Of a stretch of DNA of 64,000 nucleotides, positions 9,535 through 21,299 are shown one piece after another. Both the position numbers and the translations under genes were made by a program. Origin of the DNA: Fulvia fulva (lineage: Eukaryota; Ascomycota; Dothideomycetes; Mycosphaerellales; Mycosphaerellaceae). How positions within the stretch are numbered: the first letter of the stretch is position 1; each line of letters opens with the position of its first letter. Under the pieces are notes generated by a model. That model was not told the DNA's origin and ran no database searches. It saw nothing but the letters and a program-made list of their open reading frames with translations. The DNA lies in contig NC_063012.1 in NCBI RefSeq assembly GCF_020509005.1, forward strand, positions 9,920,001 through 9,984,000, written 5' to 3'.

Positions 9535-12500
9535 TAAGGTTCTTACAATATTAAAGACCTATCTTAATATAACTAGATTTGCTCCTTCTAGTAGAACAGA
9601 ATTTTCCTAGGTGTTGTTACTCTATAGAGCATCTAGTTCCTTTTAGATTGCTTCCTTCTAAAGATGTCCCTATTTCTTGTTACTTATAGCATCCTTATAG
9701 GATTTTGGAATTAGGACCTCTTGCTTATATATAATGGCTTCTATAGTTACTATAAAGGCCATTTCCTTAACTTCTTCTAGGAATTCGCTATCCTATAGTA
9801 TTGAACTGTCTACTAATTATATAGCTATAAAGAAAGCTTAGTAAAAAGTAGTAAGGTTCTCTAAGAGGTCCATTGCTTCTCCTACTTTAGTAGTCAGTTC
9901 GGGCTTAGGGACTATAGATTTTAGGGCTTTCTATTTCATATTATAGCCCTTAACATTATAGTCAGCCTTTCTCTTTCTAAGGGATAATTTAGGGACCGTT
10001 ACTTATGACCTAGTAACGTCTATTTCCTAGGGATCTAGGGAGCTTCTCTTAATTAGCTAATCGATTTTCTGAAATTCCCCTACGTTCTCCGGAGGTTAGG
10101 GAAGTTATATAAACAGCTTTCTCGGCTAAGCGACTTTAGGGCTCTTAATTAGCTGATCTATTTCGGGGGTACTCTAATAGACGCCTAAATAGTAGGTAGA
10201 TTGTCCTAAGGATACGTTCTTCCTCGGCCTTCCTAAGGGCTTCCTAGCTAGTATACTACTTAGTAGATTCAATGTTAGAACATTAAGACCTATATCACCT
10301 CTAGGCTAGTCCTTAAAGAAGTCTATATATAAGTGTTGTTTAACAGCTCTTATATCTGGTTCCTAAAAGAGCTAGGCTTTAGCTATGTTTTTAATATACC
10401 TAATAAACACTACTTCTTTAACCCTATTTATTAGCTTGTCACTTCTTGTCTATTAAGGTTAGGATCTCGTATCTATATAGATAATAGCCTTACATCCCTT
10501 AACTTTCAAATAGTTAATGGTCGGTTTGATACTATTAAAAGCCTCATCTAGTGAAACTTTGAACCTATCGTAATCTAGGCCATTTGGTAGTTTGTTCCTT
10601 ATATAAGTTTAGGCCTCTAGTACTTTAGGCCAAAATTTAACCGGCATTTTAGCCTCTTTAAGCATTGCCCTTATAGAGTCCTCTAAGGTTTGTATTGACC
10701 TCTTAACTAGTCCATTCTATAGAGAGTTATATACCTTAGTCGGCTCGAGCCCAATCCCTAAATCCTTCTCCTACTACTTCACTAATATAATAAGTTCTTT
10801 TGTATTATCAAGTCTTACTACTTTTAGCTACGCTAATAATTTCCTCTCTACTTTGATCTTCTAGTTCTAGAGAGCAACTAGAGCATCTTCTCTTTTCCTA
10901 ACAGGAAAGGTCTACTTCTTCCTAGAGAAGTTGTTAATAATCTTAAGCCAGTATTTAAATCCTAGTCTTAAGATTAGTAGTAGGCCACATATGTTAATAG
11001 ATATAAGGGCAAGTCTTTTAGGTCTTCTCTCTATAACTTTGCCTTTATACTTCTTTATCTTTGCTATTAAACATACTCTACACTAGTGAAAGCTATCCTT
11101 AGGGATAGGAATAGGTTCTTTTAAGTCTGTTACCTTATAAAGATTCTAGAGCGAATTCTTCCTAAAGTGTACAAATCTTCTATACTAAAGCTCCTACTAC
11201 TTTAGGTCGGTCTCTAATTAAGCAGTCACAAAGGCATTCTCTATTAGTAGTGTATATAATGAGTAATGTGCCAGTTCTTATAGGAGAGGAGAAATCTCAT
11301 TAATAAATAGAACCCCCCTAAGGAGCTTTGTCTAGATAACAGTCTTACTAGAGGGGGAAACAAGAGAAAATAATAGAGGTTGTATACTAAACTACTTGCT
11401 AAACTAGTTCTATAAGACTAGGTTCACTCCTAGCTTAGGTATAAGCAGGACATCTTCTAAAACAACTTTTCTGCTAGCTCTCCTACTCATCTCTACATTC
11501 CTAATATAAGTGGCCAATAAAAACCCACCTCCCACTTTGATCCATTTGTTCCTTATTAAGGGAGTTATAGATCTAAAGAGGCAGCTTTGGTCAGTTATAT
11601 AGGATAAAGCATAGGAGTTAAGTAACTACCCTAACGAGGGGAACTTGCCTTAGACTTCTATAGTTAAGTAAGCCACTTTATCATACTCATTATCATTAGA
11701 CATTGTCTCTAGGGATGAGCTGTATAAGTTACGTAACTCTTAGGCGGAAAAACCTTTTCTAGTCTTCTTTGCTTTAGAGGTATAAGACTAGGCCTAGTTC
11801 TTCTAGAGTAATAGTATATTAGAGCTGAGTTTCTTCACCATTTTCTTAAGTTCTTCTATAGAGGACTTCTCTCTTAGTGTCCTCCTTAAAGTGGGTGGTA
11901 GAGTTCTCTTCTTCTTGACATATGTTATATTCTAGGAAGATGGTGGTTAGGAATAAGATCTAAGGACCTTTCTTGCCTTAGGTAGACTAGGGCAGTCCTT
12001 GATCAGATGATCCTTCTTATAGAGAAGGTAGGAGAGTGGTCTTACTAGACCTAAGGGCTTGACCTAGGTGGCTACTATACTATACTTAGCCTTAGAGGGA
12101 TCTAACCTAGCTTCTTAAGCTTCAAGGATCTTTAAGGTCCTTTTATAATCTATCTTTAGCTGAGCTATAATAGTATCCCTAGCTATATAGTAATTAGGTA
12201 GCAGTGAGCTTAAGAGCTAGGTCATCCTTACATTAGCTTTCCTATAATGCTAACCCTCTAGGTCAACATTAGCAATCCTTTTTCTAAGAGAGACTAGGTG
12301 TGTCTATACAGATCTAATAATGAACTCTTTACTCATCTCAAAGGTTACAAATTGCTTTATAAGCTTATATATATAGGTTAGTAGCACCTAGCTATACTTG
12401 TTCTAGAGATATACCCACTTCTTAGTAGCTCTTCTAGATTTATATAAGCCCTTAAGCTCAAATTTATCTTCTTCTATAATCCTACTAAGGATACTAAAGT

Positions 12501-12950
12501 TGTATACTGTATTATGTCTTGTCTATATTAGCGTATTAAGGATCTCCTTACTTATAGCCTCTTCTTAGAGTTTTAGAGTCTTGCCCTTAATGTTGTTAAA
12601 AGACACTTCTATTAGGTCATCAATTATAAAGAATGCTAATTGGCTCTCTATCTTATATCTCTAAAGGTTGAACTATCTCTTCTAATTATCCCTCCTAAGA
12701 ATTAGGATTTTGCCTCCCTTCTCCTCTGTCTTCTCTTAGTATAAATCTATAATAAATTGGATGTAATGAAATAAGGTATATATGTTCCAAAGTAGTGGCT
12801 TAGATCCTACTAAGGCTTCTAGTATAGAATAGGAAATTTCGTAGGTATAGATACTAAGGCCTACTTAGTAAAGTAAAGAAGGAGCGGTATAAGGTCTCGG
12901 GACTAGGACATAGGTCCGTCTCTCCTAGCAGAGCTTCAAATGACTTACTT
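9535..12950 (-). pseudogene. Copia-B gag-protease-integrase polyprotein relic
   Basis: Minus translation gives a knuckle at about 11994-12032 (YLLYKKDHLIKDC, where both first Cys are now Tyr). The integrase start is at about 10950-11060 (RLALISINICG then LGFKYWLKIINNFSRKKW). Here the first catalytic Asp of the SIDxCG motif is Asn, a GAC-to-AAC change. The linker and the pre-RT block (VLIPKSYKDA, then SNNT, GANLV) extend to about 9560, and the frame is lost soon after VFNIV. RIP stops are frequent. Confidence 0.78.
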
Positions 12951-13186
12951 GAAGTCCTTCTTAATAGTATCTCGATACAGTTCTACCTATAGAGTATCTT
13001 TAAGGTATTGGCTTTAAGTAAGCCGTATAGAGTCCTTGTCTAGGTTACCTATTACTTAGTATCGAACTAAGCTCCTTAATAGGATAGACGGGGTAGACTT
13101 CTAATTCCTAGATGTTTTCTGCTACGATAGTAAGGGATATAAGTAACCTATACTAATATAGGTTGCTCTTATTCCTATATAAACCC
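12950..13186 (-). other. Copia-B leader between primer site and gag
   Basis: No long frame is visible. This is the untranslated leader expected between the 5' LTR/primer site and gag on minus. Confidence 0.5.
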
Positions 13187-13198
13187 GGGCTTATAACC
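13187..13198 (-). promoter_or_regulatory. Copia-B primer binding site (initiator tRNA-Met, half-tRNA type)
   Basis: On minus, GGTTATAAGCCC follows the 5' LTR directly. It equals GGTTATGAGCCC with one TG-to-TA change, the complement of the anticodon loop and stem of initiator tRNA-Met. Drosophila copia and Ty5 prime in this way. The same site is in Copia-C. Confidence 0.75.
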
Positions 13199-13433
13199 TA
13201 TTAAATAGGTACGGATAGATAGTAGCGGAGTAGAGTAAGAGATCAATCTTTAACTAACTAATAGTACGCGTATATAGCAATATATTAGGAACTAATATAT
13301 TGATTATATTAGATGTCTATCTAGGCTAAAGGGGAGAGAAGGTATCTCCCTATAAGCTAAGTCATTATAGATGCCTTAGGCTACTAGATCACTTCCTAAT
13401 TATTAACTCCCTTTAAGATGCTATATCTTAATA
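13199..13433 (-). repeat. Copia-B 5' LTR
   Basis: Bounded by TATTAAGAT (minus 5' end, from TGTTAAGAT) and ...CGTACCTATTTAATA, which adjoins the primer site. The last 15 bp resemble the LTR ends of Copia-A and Copia-C; the rest differs. The other LTR of this element is missing. Confidence 0.75.
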
Positions 13434-13449
13434 GGTTATATATTATATA

Positions 13450-13683
13450 TATTAAATAGGTACGAGTTACGTAGTAGTAGAAGACGGCGGATTATACGAA
13501 GGACGAAGAAGGACCTAATAGGATAGCGTTTCCTTATATATAGTATCGCTAGTATTAGTATAGGTAGATACTAGGTGTCCGGATGTTTACTAGCCTATAG
13601 GCTAGTAAACCCTAGTCACGTGATCTAGTTATATAACACACCTATACCTATATACTTGTCCTACGGCCTATATGTTCTTAACA
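13450..13683 (-). repeat. Copia-A 3' LTR (234 bp)
   Basis: On minus it runs TGTTAAGAAC ... CCTATTTAATA. The bases before it match those before the Copia-C 3' LTR (GGGATTGT..GAGAC then GGGAG in Copia-C), which fixes it as the 3' LTR. The second half resembles the Copia-C LTRs; the first half has extra sequence, including a short inverted repeat around 13595-13612 (TTTACTAGCCTATAGGCTAG). Confidence 0.85.
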
Positions 13684-13699
13684 CTCCTACTTAGGCTAT

Positions 13700-15137
13700 A
13701 TAGTCTCCTACAATCCCTTTACGTAAGCTAGAGCTACCTTATAAAGTTTTGGAACTACTAGCTATTAAGGGGCTTTATTAACCTATTAGTAGCTATGTCC
13801 TTTATATAGTAGTAGTCTACTATAATCTTCTTCTACTACTAGAGATGTCTAACATAGTTATATATAACATTAATATGCTTTGACCTTTTATATATATAGG
13901 CATCTTTAATAAGTGTTAAAGCGGCTTAGTTGTTACCTATAAGCTTGACTAGCCTTAGCTCGTTAATAGTGCCCTTGCTTGCCCTTATACTCGGCTAGAA
14001 AGAGCTCTTTCCTACTATTCTAGGCACTCTATTTCCCTAAGGACAGTAGCAAGAAATTGTGACTACTTTACGCCTACGTTTATAGCTATGAACTTAGCTT
14101 CTATTATTAATGTTATAATAGACTTCTAGTTCCTACTTATCTAGGATATAGGTGATCTATAAAGGAACCACACGTATCCTAGAATTAAGACTCTATCCAC
14201 TTTGTCTATAGCGTAGTTAGAGTCCGAGTATCCCTAGAGATTGCCTCCTCCCTTTCTATATATAAGACCTAGGTCTAGGTACGACCGTAGGTATTGGGAG
14301 AGCTTCTTTTAAGCCTTTATATACTACTACAAGGGATTAGCAACAAATGAGCTAATTCTTCTAAGGGGGAATGCTAAGTCTAGCCTTGTTATTATTATTA
14401 GCTACATCTAGATACTATTATAGCTCTAGTAATCCTGTTTGTTACACCTCTTATCTATAGGAGCCGTAGGCACTGAATGCTCGTAGCTCTCTATAGGTAA
14501 GTAGGTTGGCGTAGCCTTCTCTCTAGCTATGTTCATCTTAGCTAAGTTAGCGTAGACATAGTGTCCTTAATTAAGCTTTAAAGTACCTTAGGACCTGTCT
14601 CTTATAATCCTCATTTTAGGGATCTTCGTAGGTTTACTAAGATCTTTAATCTTAAACACTTTTCTAAGCTTAGCCTTAAACTACTAAACATCTAATAGCT
14701 TCGGAGCTATAATAGGTATACTATCTATATAGGTAAGGACTATAAGGTCTCTATCGGTATAGATAAGTAGGTATAGATCTACCTAGGACTAGGTAAATCT
14801 AATCTTCTCTAGCTTCGTAACATAGAGCTTGTTCTAGTCTCTAGCTACTTACTTAAGCCTATAAAGGCTTTGTAGGACCTTGAACACTATGTTTAGAGAG
14901 GCTTCAACTCCTAGGGATAGGATTATATACATTTCTTTAAGAAGGCTACTTTAGGTAAAAGTATTATTTATATCTACTAGGTGTATCTCGAGATCTCTCT
15001 TATATACTACTACTATAAATACTCGGAGAGTATTATGTCTAACAGTAGGTATAAAGGTCTCTTCGAAGTCAACCCTATATTTCTATAAAAACTCTCTTAT
15101 AACTAGTCTTACCTTAAACTTCTTAATAGCTCTACTA
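13700..15137 (-). pseudogene. Copia-A reverse transcriptase and RNase H relic
   Basis: Minus translation gives KAIKKFKVRLVIRGFLQKYRVDFEE-like RT start near 15130-15050, then VDINNTFTQSSLLKEMY, SLYRLKQVARD, and the active-site region LTYIDSIPI near 14715, where Copia-C has YVDDIPI. The second catalytic Asp is therefore Ser. RNase H follows to the LTR. Many TAG stops. The frame continues on the other side of the pogo element at 16273. Confidence 0.82.
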
Positions 15138-15206
15138 ACGTACTTTACTACCGAGCGGGCTATACTACCGAGCGGGCCACTTTTGCTAAGAACTGTACCA
15201 CTTCTA
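15138..15206 (+). repeat. Left terminal inverted repeat of the pogo element
   Basis: 69 bp that match the inverted right end (16202-16270) with about seven differences, all transitions. Inside, the 17-bp motif ACTACCGAGCGGGCTAT and a near copy lie in tandem, which would give the transposase two adjacent binding sites. Confidence 0.9.
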
Positions 15207-15239
15207 TAGATATAGCTATATAACCACTATTATAGCGTA

Positions 15240-15880
15240 TATTGTCTTTAAACGAGGCCAAACTGACCTTAGCTATCTAGGCTACGAAACGCGACGCGAC
15301 AATTACGAATCGATTTACTATAAAGGTATACGACGCGTCTCGAACTATACTAGGGTATCGATTGAATAGACGACCTCCTCGGGGTGACTACGAGCCTAAT
15401 TCGAAGAAGCTTATAGAGCTAGAAGAGAGGGTAATACTTAAGTATATACTCGAGCTAGATCTTAGAGGTTTCCCGCTATTAAAGGCTAGTATACGAGCAA
15501 TGGCCGATTTATTACTATAAGACAAGGGTCTTAAGCCCGCTAGTCTTAATTAGACAGACAGGTTTATTAGGCGGTATCGTAAGCTAAAGGTTTGTATAAT
15601 ACGTAGATACGATCGTTAGCGAGCTCTAATAGAAGATCTAGACGTTATCGAGAAGTAGTTCTTACTTATACGTAATATAAAGGAGAAGTATAGCATCCTT
15701 AACTAGGACACCTATAACTTTGACGAGACAGGGTTTATAATAGGTGTCATTACCTCTTAGAGCGTCGTTACGGGTTCAGAAAGGCGTAGTAGAAAGAGGA
15801 AGGTCGTTTAATAGGGCAATAGAGAGGGAGTAGAGAGATAGCGTATTAGATAGCTCTTATATAAAGCGAGATTAGTAAGC
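15240..15880 (+). pseudogene. Fot1/pogo transposase N-terminal relic
   Basis: Plus translation shows the CENP-B-like helix-turn-helix segment (ILELDLRGFPLLKASIRAMADLLL), then RFIRRYRKLK and ALIEDLDVIEKxFLLI. The first catalytic block follows: NFDETGFIIGVI, with the first Asp at about 15721, then VTGSERRSRKRKVV and GNRE. Beyond GNRE the frame no longer matches a pogo core; the second and third catalytic Asp are not found. What remains up to 16200 is C-terminal-like sequence. So a deletion plus RIP stops have inactivated it. Confidence 0.85.
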
Positions 15881-16201
15881 TACGTCAGTGTAATAAGGCC
15901 CTTATATAGCGGAAAGCACGAAAGCGCAAGTATATTTAGTCTAGAGGGTCTCTAACCTTCGATAGGGCGTCGTAATTAATACCTCTAGTGGATACTAGGA
16001 GGTAGGAAGTGAGTAGAGAGTTGCTAGATAGTATTCGGCTAGTACTAAGGCTACGACGCTATAAGCGATATAGCGAGTCGGGGCATAACGTACGTACCTA
16101 TTAAGTAGACTTGCTAGATAGCGAAGAATCTAAAGAGGAATTGTCCTCCTAGTAACAGTTCTATAGGATGTCGTCGTATTAAGATACCGTCGTAATTAAA
16201 G

Positions 16202-16270
16202 TAGAAGTAGTATAGTTCTTAGTAAAAGTAGCCCGCTCGGTAGTATAGCCCGCTTGGTAGTAAAGCACGT
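16202..16270 (-). repeat. Right terminal inverted repeat of the pogo element
   Basis: Inverted match to 15138-15206, again with the two tandem GAGCGGGC-type motifs. The outer motif reads AAGCGGGC here, a G-to-A change. Confidence 0.9.
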
Positions 16271-16272
16271 TA

Positions 16273-16600
16273 ATCATTCTTTTTATATTAAAGACCTACC
16301 TAGAAGTAATTAGATTCGTACCCTCTAGCGGTATAACTACTTCCTAGGTATTATTACTTACTAAGGTAATAAGTTCGTTCTCGATTACCTCTTTCTATAT
16401 ATAACCCTATTCGGGGTCTCCTACGGCTACCTTATAGGACTTTAGGATTAGTACTTCCTACTAATAGGCTATAGCCTACCTAATAGTAGCAAATGTATAT
16501 TCTTCTACGTCGTTTAGAATCTCCTCTACCTAGCTTATTATAGGGTCTAGATAGAACATCTAGGCAATAAGAGCCTTATAGTATTTAGCCTTATACTCTT
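16273..16600 (-). pseudogene. Copia-A linker and RT start, upstream of the pogo insertion
   Basis: Minus translation gives KYYKALIAQMFYLDPIISxVEEILNDVEEYTFATIR, then VAVGDPE and EVVIPLEGTNLI, which match Copia-C 47876-48190 nearly residue for residue. It is the upstream half of the frame split by the pogo element. Confidence 0.85.
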
Positions 16601-16604
16601 TAGT

Positions 16605-16789
16605 TATTATAAGTAGGTATAAGTACGTAGTTAGGTAAGGTATAAGTCGAATAGATGTTCTATCTAAGGGAGGCGCGGAGGGCGCGAGAGTTATATATAG
16701 GCGCTAAGCCGCTAGTCGGATTAGTTAGCGGGCGCGAGGTCTAGGTATATACCCGTAGGTTTAAGTAAATATACGCCGGTACGGTAACA
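16605..16789 (-). repeat. Gypsy-2 3' LTR (185 bp)
   Basis: Pairs with 30931-31115 over the full length; differences are almost all C/T or G/A. On minus it starts TGTTACCGTACC and ends CTTATAATA (from ...ATAACA). Confidence 0.92.
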
Positions 16790-16790
16790 C

Positions 16791-16806
16791 TACCCCCCCC
16801 TCTTAG
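16791..16806 (-). promoter_or_regulatory. Gypsy-2 polypurine tract
   Basis: On minus AAGAGGGGGGGGTA sits directly before the 3' LTR start, the expected plus-strand primer. It fixes the element's orientation. Confidence 0.8.
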
Positions 16807-16809
16807 AGT

Positions 16810-18900
16810 GCGCTCCGGAGTACTCTCCTCTCCTCTTACATCTTTCGTATCTATTATATCTCCTATTACCTTCGTAAACACCTTATTATCTATTAGACTA
16901 TACGTATCGCTCTCTTTCTTATAAGCCCGGAGGCCTCGTTCTACCGGTATTAGAGTCATCGCTACTTTTGCTAGTTAGCGCCCTATACGTATACCTATAG
17001 TATTCTTATTCGGTATCTAGTCTATAGGTAGTTAAAAACTAGGTAGCTTAGTCGCTCTCGGGTAGTTATAGTAAAAGTCGGCTACGGAGGCGGCGGCGGT
17101 CTTAATAACCTAGTTTGTAGCTTTATAGGATAGCTTATTATATCTAATATATTTTACTAAGTATTCCTAATATAGCTATTTACCTCCTACCGGTATTAGT
17201 CCTCGCGGCTATCTCTTCTTATAGTCTAGAATTTGCTTAACTTCCTATTAATCGGGTTCGGCGGGATCGGTTTCGTATTATTCGTCGTCGATAATTCGTA
17301 TCGGTAGTAGTACGGGTTATGTCTGTCCTATAACCGGCGGATAAACTAGTATAAGAAGGTATAAGTAGAAGCGATTATCGATATTTAAAGTAGGTAGGAG
17401 CTCTACTTTATAAGTATTGCCCGGTAGTACCTCCGTAATTACGTACGGTCTAGACTACTTTACGTCTATCTTACGAGAAGGTCTCTTTATCGTCTAGTTC
17501 TTAGTACTTACCTATACTTCGTTGCCTTTAGCGTACCGTAGTATAGGTCTACGCGTCTAGTTTACGTACTTAGCTTAGACTACTTATACTAAGGCTATCT
17601 ACTATCGTAAGTATTAGTATATCTCTAATATCTTAGCCGTAAACTTGTCCGCGGACTCGGCGTCTAGTTGCTATTTATATAGTATTAGTAGTATAGGTAA
17701 GTCTAAGTCGAACTTAGAGAACCTTAGATTACGCCTAGTATTAGTATAGAACGGTAAGACGCCTATTATTACGGACACTATATTGTTTACTATAAACTTA
17801 GCTAATAGAGTCTAATCTAGCTAGTCGTCCTAGGTATAGTTAATAAAGATACGTAGGTATTGCTCTATTACTTTGTTTGTATTCTCCGACTATCTATCTA
17901 TTTCTAGGTAGAACGACAAAGATAGCTTTCGACTAATACTAAGTAGCGCGTATATCCTACGCTAGAATACGAAAACCTATTACGTACTACGATCCGAGAC
18001 AATAGACTTCGGGAGCCTATGTCTACTAAATACGTACTTAAGGAATACTAGTACGTAATGCTCTACTATTATCGAGGTAATAGGAATGAAATGTCGCTCC
18101 TTAGTTAAGCGGTATATAACGGTTATAATGTTCTCGTACGTTTGTCCGTCGACTACGCTTATTCCCTTCGGTAGTTTAACTACGAAGTTAATAGAGATAT
18201 CCTCCTAAGCGCTAAATAGTACTAGTAGCGGTCTTAATAGCCCTAGGTACTAGATATTAGTATTCTTATTCGTACGGTAAGCGTGGTAGGTACGTATATA
18301 GCTCTTAATAAATCGTACGATACCTAGCTAGGTATAGTTACGAGCTACTAATTTATACGTCTTCTCGTCCCCTAAGTAACTAGCTACTATATAGTCGTAG
18401 AAAGCCTAGATAATACGAGTACGTACCGGGATTTCACCTTTATCTAGATTATCTTCTAACTCCGGAGGAACGAATAGGCTATGACTACTATATATATTCT
18501 TAATATATATTATACCTCCGACTAGGACTATATAACGGTTATCGATACGGTACTTCCTTAGTAAGGTGTATAGATTATCTCGTTCTAGCTATTAAACGGC
18601 TTCCTTAGCCTCTAGTTACGTATAGAGTCCTCGAATAGCGGTCGTAAGCGGGGTTATAACGTTATTATTATATACCGATAATACTCTAGTAGATAATAGG
18701 TTTACGATACGATCTAGGCCTAGTAATACCTAATACTACTATTAGTTTCGTAGGTTATCTAGGTCTCTAGGCTTCGGTAAGTCCTATAAACGTCGGGTTA
18801 AGCTATCTAGCTTAATACCTTAAACTCCTAGCCTATAGACAATCCTTAAGAAGAACTACAAGAGAAACTCGGCCTAGCGAGCTTATCTACGGTTCAATTA
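16810..18900 (-). pseudogene. Gypsy-2 integrase, chromodomain and C-terminal tail relic
   Basis: On minus, an integrase region (about 18900-17400) leads to a chromodomain-like block at about 17100-17200 (EYLVKYIRYNKLSYKAT, where canonical chromodomains have W-x-x-Y-x-x-S-W-E) and then DFYYNYP, the helix that follows chromodomains in these elements. A fairly open 72-codon tail (16741-16959) rich in charged residues ends at the polypurine tract. Trp codons are mostly TAG. Confidence 0.75.
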
Positions 18901-20320
18901 CTTCGTACTTATAAACTATTCGAGGTTCTTATAATCGGAGTATATAAGCGTCGGCTTGTCCTTAGATTCCGGGTCTAGTAGATTCTTATAATCGTTAGTA
19001 CCTTATTCGTTAATAGTTAGCTCCGGTCGCTATTCCTCGAAAGCTTATATAATAGCTAGGAGCTCCTTATCGTAGATGTCGTAGTTATATTACTAGGGAT
19101 CTATCTTCTTAGATATGTAAGTAATAGGATATAACGCTCCTCGCTCGTTACGTTATAAGAGTACTACTACTATTACGTAATCTAAGGTATCTATTTCTAG
19201 AATAGTCTCTCGCCCTAGGTAGAAGTGTTTAAAGGTAGGCGTATCGATAAATACTTGCTTTAATGCCTCGAACGCCTATTAATATACTAGAGACTAGTCC
19301 TATAGGACATTCTTCCTCGTAAGCTTTGTTATTAGTAAGTAGATCTTACTAAAATCCTTGATAAACCTACGGTAGAAGTTAGTAAACCCTATAAACGACA
19401 AGATATCGGTGACATTTGCGGGTATAGGCCAATTCTTAACGTATTTAATCTTAGCTAGGTCTATCTTAATACCCTTATTTATAATAATAATACCTAGATA
19501 AGTAGTCTCGTGTCTAAAGAACTCGCATTTATTAATATCTTACTAGAGCCCGGCGGTATCTAGCTTTCGTAGGACCTTTAGGATATATTAGATATACTCT
19601 TCTCTTGTCTTACTAAAGACAAGTACGTTATTAAGGTAACATAACACGAAGTCATCTAGAAACTCCCTTAGTATATCGTTTATAAATAACTAAAACGTTC
19701 CTAGTATATTATATAGTCTAAAAGGTATAACTACGTACTCAAACTGCCTATATCTAGTAGTAAAGGCCGTTTTCTACTCGTCTCCTACTACAATACGGAT
19801 ACGATTGAACGTAGCGATAACATCTAGTTTAGTAAACTATTACGCGCTAGCAATACGATCTAAGGTCTCTTGAAATAGTAGAATCGGGTAGCGACTCTTT
19901 GTCGTAAGCGCGTTTAGAGCTCTATAGTCTACGTATACTCGTAGCCCTCTACCTAGCTTTTTAACTATTAGAATAGGTACTACTACTAGTGATACGCTTC
20001 TCTAAATAAAACCTTTCTTAAGTTAGTCGTCGATCTACTTCTTAATCACCTCGTTCTCTCGTATAGAGAAGGAGTATAGTCTTCGAAATAGCGGTGTCTA
20101 ACTATTCTTTAGTTTAATCTTATAGTCTACGCTAGGCCGTCGCGGTAGGACCTTATCTACTTCCTTACGGCTAAACAGCCTAGCCATTTCCCTAAACTCT
20201 ACTAGTAACAAAGGGATAGGATCCGTCTTTGTCCTTACCGTTTATAAAACGTTAATAGTCGTTAGCTAATATAGTAGAGGCGTTAAGTTACCGCTACGTA
20301 TAGTCACCCCGGGGCTCCTC
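18900..20320 (-). pseudogene. Gypsy-2 reverse transcriptase and RNase H relic
   Basis: Motifs in order on minus: the RT active site at 19627-19638 reads YLNN, where YxDD is expected (both Asp codons now AAT/AAC). Then come NKCEFF, TYLGIIIINKGIKIDLAKI, the RNase H tether [18 protein letters not shown], an RNase H block (LEIDTLDYVIVVVL, YDKELLAII) and LIYSDYKNLEQFISTKQLNRR. The loss of both catalytic Asp means this copy is dead. Confidence 0.85.
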
Positions 20321-21299
20321 CTGTCTATCTATGTTTTCTTAAGTGTTAGTATCTACTAATATCGCCGCGCTACCTCCTAGTACTAGCTTCGCTCTTATAC
20401 CGAAAGCCTTTAGTATATACGCGGATAGCGGGTCTTACGCGACTTATATATTAGGATTTTCTTTCGGGTTAAATATCTATATTATATATACTTTATAGCC
20501 CTTCCTCCGGCTTATACGCCGAAGTACTTCTATATTAATAGGCTTGATGTCGATCTCCGGCTTGGTCTCGACCTTTAGTTCTTTCTTCGTTCGACGCGCT
20601 AGGCGCTTAAGTGTTTTAACGGTAGGTAGTAGCTAGCGGACGTAGTAAGACGGTTCCGGTTTATCGTAGGTGTCGACGGTATGTCGTATTACTACCTTCG
20701 TAGTATACGTCTCCTATACTACTATAGGTTCGTCTTTATCCTCTACGTAGGGTTTAGCGTAATTAGATAGAGCTTAAGGTCGCGAACTCTCTAGTACTAG
20801 TATCTCGGTCTAAAGAACGCCTCTTAGTTAATACCCTTATTATTAATAGACTATACGTATACTAGTTTAGTTCCGAGTATATAGTTCTGTCGACAATATA
20901 GTAAGAATAGGGTTATAGTTCCTAACGTATAGTAGAACGTAGGTTAATACTCGTCGTACTAGAGACGGCTAAGGACTATATCGTATTCTAGTAATACGTA
21001 GTAGCTAGACCTAGTCTCTACGTAGTTACCGATCTGAATCTATACCGTTATTCTATAAGTAATAAGGTTACTAGTAGGTCGGCTATCTACTAATATTAGC
21101 CCTAACGGATTAGGTAGCTATATTATATTAAGGTTGTTCTTATACGTAAAGTCAATATTAAAGTACGTAGAATTAGTACTATTATTATAAACGGATTAAG
21201 TAGAGATCTTTCTATTTACTATATATAGTATAACTAGATAAGAAGCTATTACCGGATTGTATTTATCTATAGAGTAGTTTATAGCTAGTTAGGAGTATA

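Larger units (their letters stand above)
9480..13433 (-). mobile_element. Copia-B, RIP-degraded and 3'-truncated Ty1/Copia element
   Basis: On minus, from 13433 downward: 5' LTR (13199-13433), initiator-tRNA primer site, leader, gag with zinc knuckle, GAG-pre-integrase, integrase, a long linker, and then only the very start of RT. The rest of RT, RNase H and the 3' LTR are missing. The integrase and linker are related to those of Copia-C but clearly diverged, and the LTR start differs, so it is a sister family. The left junction with the element X LTR lies between about 9440 and 9535. Confidence 0.82.
15136..16272 (+). mobile_element. Fot1/pogo-type DNA transposon, internally deleted, inserted in Copia-A RT
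   Basis: A 1133-bp element (15138-16270) with 69-bp terminal inverted repeats beginning ACGTRCTTTACTACC, flanked by TA on both sides, the target duplication of Tc1/mariner/pogo elements. Removing it rejoins the Copia-A RT frame (VFNIKRMI on one side, KAIKKFKVRLV on the other; Copia-C reads VFDVKRMISGAIEEFKARLV). The transposase lacks its middle and catalytic core, so it is non-autonomous. Full-length Fot1-type elements are nearer 1.9 kb. Confidence 0.9.
13450..16604 (-). mobile_element. Copia-A, 5'-truncated relative of Copia-C
   Basis: The 3' half of a minus-strand Copia: linker and RT start (16600-16273), then RT and RNase H (15137-13700), then the 3' LTR (13683-13450). The protein follows Copia-C closely throughout (for example KALIAQMF, SNNT, YRLKQVARD), so it is a heavily RIPed relative. 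A Fot1/pogo element splits RT. At 16605 it stops abruptly at the Gypsy-2 LTR, and its gag and integrase do not reappear on the far side of Gypsy-2. Confidence 0.85.

Noticed and set aside
9480..9560. Copia-B ending at nearly the same RT position where pogo splits Copia-A, as a sign of an insertion hotspot
   Set aside because: The Copia-B border is blurred; some residues (a YKA-K block) may continue beyond it. One coincidence is not enough.
13434..13449. GGTTATA next to the Copia-B LTR read as a second primer site
   Set aside because: It is on the wrong side for a minus-strand element and diverges after seven bases.
16741..16959. 72-codon minus ORF as a separate small gene
   Set aside because: It continues the Gypsy-2 pol frame after the chromodomain and runs into its polypurine tract and 3' LTR.
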